Positions 61,060-64,000 of a stretch of 64,000 bases of DNA are shown here, piece after piece. A program made the translations under genes and the position numbers. Where the stretch lies: contig NZ_CP138332.1 of the NCBI RefSeq assembly GCF_033955345.1, positions 5,497,553 to 5,561,552 on the forward strand, read 5' to 3'. The stretch is from Sphingobacterium bambusae. Its GTDB lineage: Bacteria > Bacteroidota > Bacteroidia > Sphingobacteriales > Sphingobacteriaceae. The notes beneath the pieces are model-generated. The model did no database searches and was not told the origin of the DNA. It worked only from the letters and a program-made list of their open reading frames with translations. Numbering within the stretch: the first letter of the stretch is position 1; the number at the start of each line of letters is the position of its first letter.

Positions 61060-62775
61060 CTACAGTGTGAGAGATTTCAACACACGTGAACTCGCTTCCT
61101 CGGCAAAGTCGAGTCCCGAGTAGTCGGGATTGAAACCGCCGATAAAAGGTACTGCGAGCATATAAAGACGTTCATTGATCTTACCGAAGATATCCGTTAC
61201 CTGAAAATGGTCGTTAATGGCTACTCCTGTTAGCTGCATGTAGTAATTTCCATCTTTGGCCTTTCCTACTCCCTTCACGTCAAGTGCATAAGCTTCTTCA
61301 CCAGCGCTAGCACTTCGAAACTTTACCATAGCCGGCGCGAGGGTTTTTGAGGTCCTTAAACTGTCGAAAGGAAGATCGGCAATCGACAGCGAGGGTTGGC
61401 CTATACAATCGACAAAGAAAGCGTAGGAGTCGCAACATGCTTGACCTTCATCTGTTCTATAATGATAGTTAATACCTCCACCTTGCAGCGGCTCGATCTC
61501 GCTATCCTCGCCTACATCGACTAGGGAAATTAGCCCGGCAGCGCGCAAGGCCAAAAGTTCTTCCACCGACTGCTGTGGCAAGAAAGCAATGATTATGCTG
61601 ATCAAGGGCTTGAGTGTCTTTTGCAACCGGAGCATATCTTCCGCAGAAAAGTATTTTGCAGGGTAGTTCATCGTATAGCTTAAAATAGCGAGCATCTCCT
61701 TCCAGTAAATGGACTTACGCTCGGTTATCGAGCGCGCCGCTTCGCGGTATTCACGCTCAAGCAGCTCGAAGGGTTCAATATCTTCTCTAAACTCCATCAT
61801 TTTCTCCACAAACTCTTCCATGGTGAGCTCTTGAATAGTTTGGTGAAAGCTCGGGCGCTGCACCTTGATACGCTCCAAGAAGATATGCTCATACAAATAG
61901 TCCAGCGGAACAAAGCCTTCATTATCGTCTTTAATATGTTCAATCTCTTCCGGAGAGAGAAGCTGTCCGTGTCCAAGCTGCGTATCTTCCAAATGAAACC
62001 GCACGGCAGGAAGCAATCCACCCCGAGAATGCAGCACAAGCCTGAATTCTTCAGATTGCTGCGCTAGCCTATAAAAAAGGGTTCCATCGCTCGATCTATG
62101 AAACTCCCCATTGTTCCTTGCCAATGTGCGAACGGCATCTATTGCCGTAAGCGAAGCTCCGCGTATGGCTACTGGATAGTTATTCCTCCCTGCAAATTTT
62201 GATGGCGGGTAAGGCGAATCAAAATAGTTGGGTATAACGGATTCCTTATCCCTCGGCCAAAGGTGCCCCGAACAGATAATCGCTTTATCAAAATCGCCTC
62301 GTCCTTGCTGATGCACCACCGTCAGGCGGCCAGCTGTTGGATCGTCGATGATATCAATAACTGCGCAGCGATAATGAACCGTTACAGCAAATCCCTTGGC
62401 TCTACATGCTGCGATGACTTTCTCAAATTCATCAGCGAGGTAAGCCCCTAACAAAAGCCGAGGTAGTGCCTTCTGCACATTAAAGCCCTCCTCATCTATC
62501 GAAAAGCCGTACAAGCTCCCTTTCCCTTGCTTAGCGCCCCATGCCTGCATTGGATCGAGTATCTCGGGCAACTCATTTGCAGACACATTCGCGATATGCT
62601 CCACATTGGCGCCTTGTTTACTATAGGGCATACCGGCCCCCAAAACATCCTGTTTTTCAAAAATCGCGATATCCAAGTGTCCATAGAAATCGTCCAGTAA
62701 CCGTCGAAGGAGCAGCAGTGCCATCGGTCCTCCTCCAATAATAGCCAACCTGGTGAGTGCATTGATTTTTTTCAT
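61060..62775 (-). CDS. FAD/NAD(P)-binding protein
   Basis: A 571-residue protein of the FAD-NAD(P)-binding_9 type: the Rossmann motif is RLAIIGGGPMALLLLRRLL at about 8-26, followed by GAGMPYSKQG (about 46) and the central region CSGHLWPRDKES (about 167). The family contains proteins linked to hydroxyacylglutathione- or siderophore-related chemistry, but the reaction here is unknown. It has no signal peptide. It stands alone on the minus strand, between the alpha/beta hydrolase and the SDR genes. Confidence 0.82.
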   Translation of the reverse strand: MKKINALTRLAIIGGGPMALLLLRRLLDDFYGHLDIAIFEKQDVLGAGMPYSKQGANVEHIANVSANELPEILDPMQAWGAKQGKGSLYGFSIDEEGFNVQKALPRLLLGAYLADEFEKVIAACRAKGFAVTVHYRCAVIDIIDDPTAGRLTVVHQQGRGDFDKAIICSGHLWPRDKESVIPNYFDSPYPPSKFAGRNNYPVAIRGASLTAIDAVRTLARNNGEFHRSSDGTLFYRLAQQSEEFRLVLHSRGGLLPAVRFHLEDTQLGHGQLLSPEEIEHIKDDNEGFVPLDYLYEHIFLERIKVQRPSFHQTIQELTMEEFVEKMMEFREDIEPFELLEREYREAARSITERKSIYWKEMLAILSYTMNYPAKYFSAEDMLRLQKTLKPLISIIIAFLPQQSVEELLALRAAGLISLVDVGEDSEIEPLQGGGINYHYRTDEGQACCDSYAFFVDCIGQPSLSIADLPFDSLRTSKTLAPAMVKFRSASAGEEAYALDVKGVGKAKDGNYYMQLTGVAINDHFQVTDIFGKINERLYMLAVPFIGGFNPDYSGLDFAEEASSRVLKSLTL

Positions 62776-62893
62776 GAAAGTAATCGTGATTGCTAGTATA
62801 ACCTAAAAAAAAGAAAATCGTTTTTTAGAAAATTTCAGGAGGTGTAAATAATCTGTTCGGACAGCAAATCCGGGCAATAAGTTTTAAAAAGTA

Positions 62894-62922
62894 AGGGCTG
62901 GAAAAGATCATTTTCCAGCCCT
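62894..62922 (-). terminator. Terminator of the SDR gene
   Basis: AGGGCTGGAAAA (62894-62905) and TTTTCCAGCCCT (62911-62922) are perfect 12-bp arms with a 5-base loop. Read leftward, a T-rich stretch follows. It lies 24 bases after the SDR stop. Confidence 0.88.
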
Positions 62923-62946
62923 CACCATGAAAGATACAAGGTACAC

Positions 62947-63954
62947 TTATGGATGGCCGCCACCACCTGCTGCACCGTAGATCTGCCCTGTTGAAAAGCT
63001 GGCACCATTATCGGCCAACTGTACAAAGATCGAGGCCAGCTCTGCCGGCTGTCCCGCACGCTGCAAGGGCGAGTCACCACCAAAGTTTTCTAGCTTATCC
63101 TGCTCCTGACCACCACATACCTGCAAGGCTGTCCATACGGGCCCCGGAGCAACACCGTTTACACGGATACCCTTTGGTCCCAGCTGTTTCGCCAGCGACT
63201 TGACGTAGGCTACATTGGCCGCTTTGGTCTGCGCATAATCAAAGAGATTCTCGCTTGGATCGTAAGCCTGCACCGAAGTGGTTGCAATGATCGAAGATCC
63301 GGGTGCTAGATGTGGAAGTGCCGCTTTGGTGATCCAAAATGGCGCGTAGATATTTGTTTTCATCGTCGCGTCGAAGCTGTCGTCACTGATATCGAGAATG
63401 GATAAGTTACTTTTTTGATAACCGGCGTTATTAACTAAAAGATCGAGGCCTCCCAGTTCCGCAACTGTTTTTTCGATCAGTTCGGTACAAAAATCCTTAT
63501 CCATGATATCTCCCGGCAAAGCAACAGCCTTACGTCCCGCCTCTTTGATCAGGGCAACAACCTCTTTCGCATCCTCTTCTTCTGCCGGTAGGTAATTGAT
63601 CGCTACATCAGCTCCTTCTCGCGCATAGGCGATGGCTGCTGCACGTCCTATGCCTGAATCACCGCCCGTAACGAGCGCTTTACGGCCAAGCAACCTTCCG
63701 CTGCCCTTATACGTTTTTTCGCCATGGTCCGGCAAGGGATCCATCTTGGATGCCAAGCCTGGATGGGGCTGCTTTTGTTTTGGATAGGGCGGTTGTGGAT
63801 ATTTATCCACTGGATTCTCCAATACTGCTGGGCCATCTTCTACCCTGTCCTTCTGTTCTACTGCTATTGTAGGTGCGACCACTAAGGTTGCTACCGTTGT
63901 TCCTAGGCCCTTGAGGGCTTGTCGTCTACTCATATTATTGTTTTGTGGTTTCAT
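62947..63954 (-). CDS. SDR oxidoreductase with Tat signal
   Basis: A 335-residue short-chain dehydrogenase. A twin-arginine motif (SRRQALKGLG at about 9-18) begins a probable Tat signal, followed by a Pro-rich linker (about 50-70). The Rossmann domain has TGGDSGIGRA (about 96), NNAG (about 175), and the catalytic Ser and Tyr in TSVQAYDP and YAQTKAA (about 228-246). It resembles the YdaD/YhdF/GSP39 stress-related SDRs, which also have N-terminal Pro-rich extensions. Export of a cofactor-loaded SDR through Tat is plausible, but the substrate is unknown. The gene starts 46 bases from the right edge. Confidence 0.87.
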   Translation of the reverse strand: MKPQNNNMSRRQALKGLGTTVATLVVAPTIAVEQKDRVEDGPAVLENPVDKYPQPPYPKQKQPHPGLASKMDPLPDHGEKTYKGSGRLLGRKALVTGGDSGIGRAAAIAYAREGADVAINYLPAEEEDAKEVVALIKEAGRKAVALPGDIMDKDFCTELIEKTVAELGGLDLLVNNAGYQKSNLSILDISDDSFDATMKTNIYAPFWITKAALPHLAPGSSIIATTSVQAYDPSENLFDYAQTKAANVAYVKSLAKQLGPKGIRVNGVAPGPVWTALQVCGGQEQDKLENFGGDSPLQRAGQPAELASIFVQLADNGASFSTGQIYGAAGGGGHP

Positions 63955-64000
63955 ATCTCTTAATAAATTAAATTCCGGTGCTAAAGCCTTTCTATTAAAG

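Overview
The window reads as chromosomal DNA from a member of the Bacteroidota, most like Sphingobacteriaceae (Sphingobacterium/Pedobacter relatives). The grounds are a SusC/SusD pair driven by an ECF sigma factor and a FecR anti-sigma factor with a DUF4974-type C-terminus, several secreted glycoside hydrolases and lipoproteins, start codons mostly without Shine-Dalgarno sequences, and promoter elements of the TTTG-N19/20-TAnnTTTG type. No rRNA, tRNA, CRISPR array or intact insertion sequence was seen. All family names are assigned by reading motifs, not by database search.

Layout. 1-6.6 kb is an AT-rich accessory island: an unknown gene cut by the left edge, a 1223-residue TPR protein that appears to carry a GreA/B-C-like domain and a PIN nuclease domain, a DUF4238 protein, and a frameshifted stub of a tyrosine recombinase that probably marks the island's edge. 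7.0-8.6 kb is an arsenic-type operon (arsR, DUF6428, phosphatase/arsenate reductase) with two matching operators but no efflux pump. 8.9-10.4 kb is a PAS histidine kinase. 10.8-11.4 kb is a 29-copy, 21-bp tandem array. 11.5-13.9 kb is a leftward cassette (HTH-like, FN3, three-TM and CHAP amidase genes) resembling a lysis module. 14.3-18.4 kb holds a lipoprotein and a GH2 glycosidase.

18.8-24.5 kb is a small-molecule catabolic locus: Crp-type regulator, exported isochorismatase-fold hydrolase, exported amidohydrolase, outer-membrane porin and cytoplasmic isochorismatase-fold hydrolase. 24.9-26.0 kb is a GH105 hydrolase. 26.1-29.1 kb is a second AT-rich island of six small leftward genes of unknown function, headed by a TIGR04255-like gene. 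29.4-32.6 kb is the Ku/LigD end-joining pair, convergent. 33.0-41.0 kb is a sigma/FecR/SusC/SusD/metallophosphatase locus, closed by a strong terminator. 41.0-42.0 kb is a scar of toxin-antitoxin fragments beside an intact higA.

42.1-47.4 kb carries two small membrane genes, a PAS kinase, a bacteriophytochrome kinase and a lone receiver protein. It is followed by a ClC channel (47.6-48.9 kb). 49.0-54.8 kb is a nitrite assimilation locus: siroheme methyltransferase divergent from nirBD, a formate/nitrite transporter, a small exported protein, and a Crp/Fnr regulator with an N-terminal cysteine cluster. 54.9-58.1 kb is a CheB-CheR-PAS-kinase fusion. 58.3-64.0 kb holds a truncated VOC gene and scattered metabolic genes (maltose-type acetyltransferase, alpha/beta hydrolase, FAD/NAD-binding protein, Tat-exported SDR).

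The most likely undescribed material is the TPR/PIN island (1-6.6 kb), the six-gene cassette at 26.1-29.1 kb, the tandem array with the neighbouring lysis-like cassette, and the exported isochorismatase/amidohydrolase locus.
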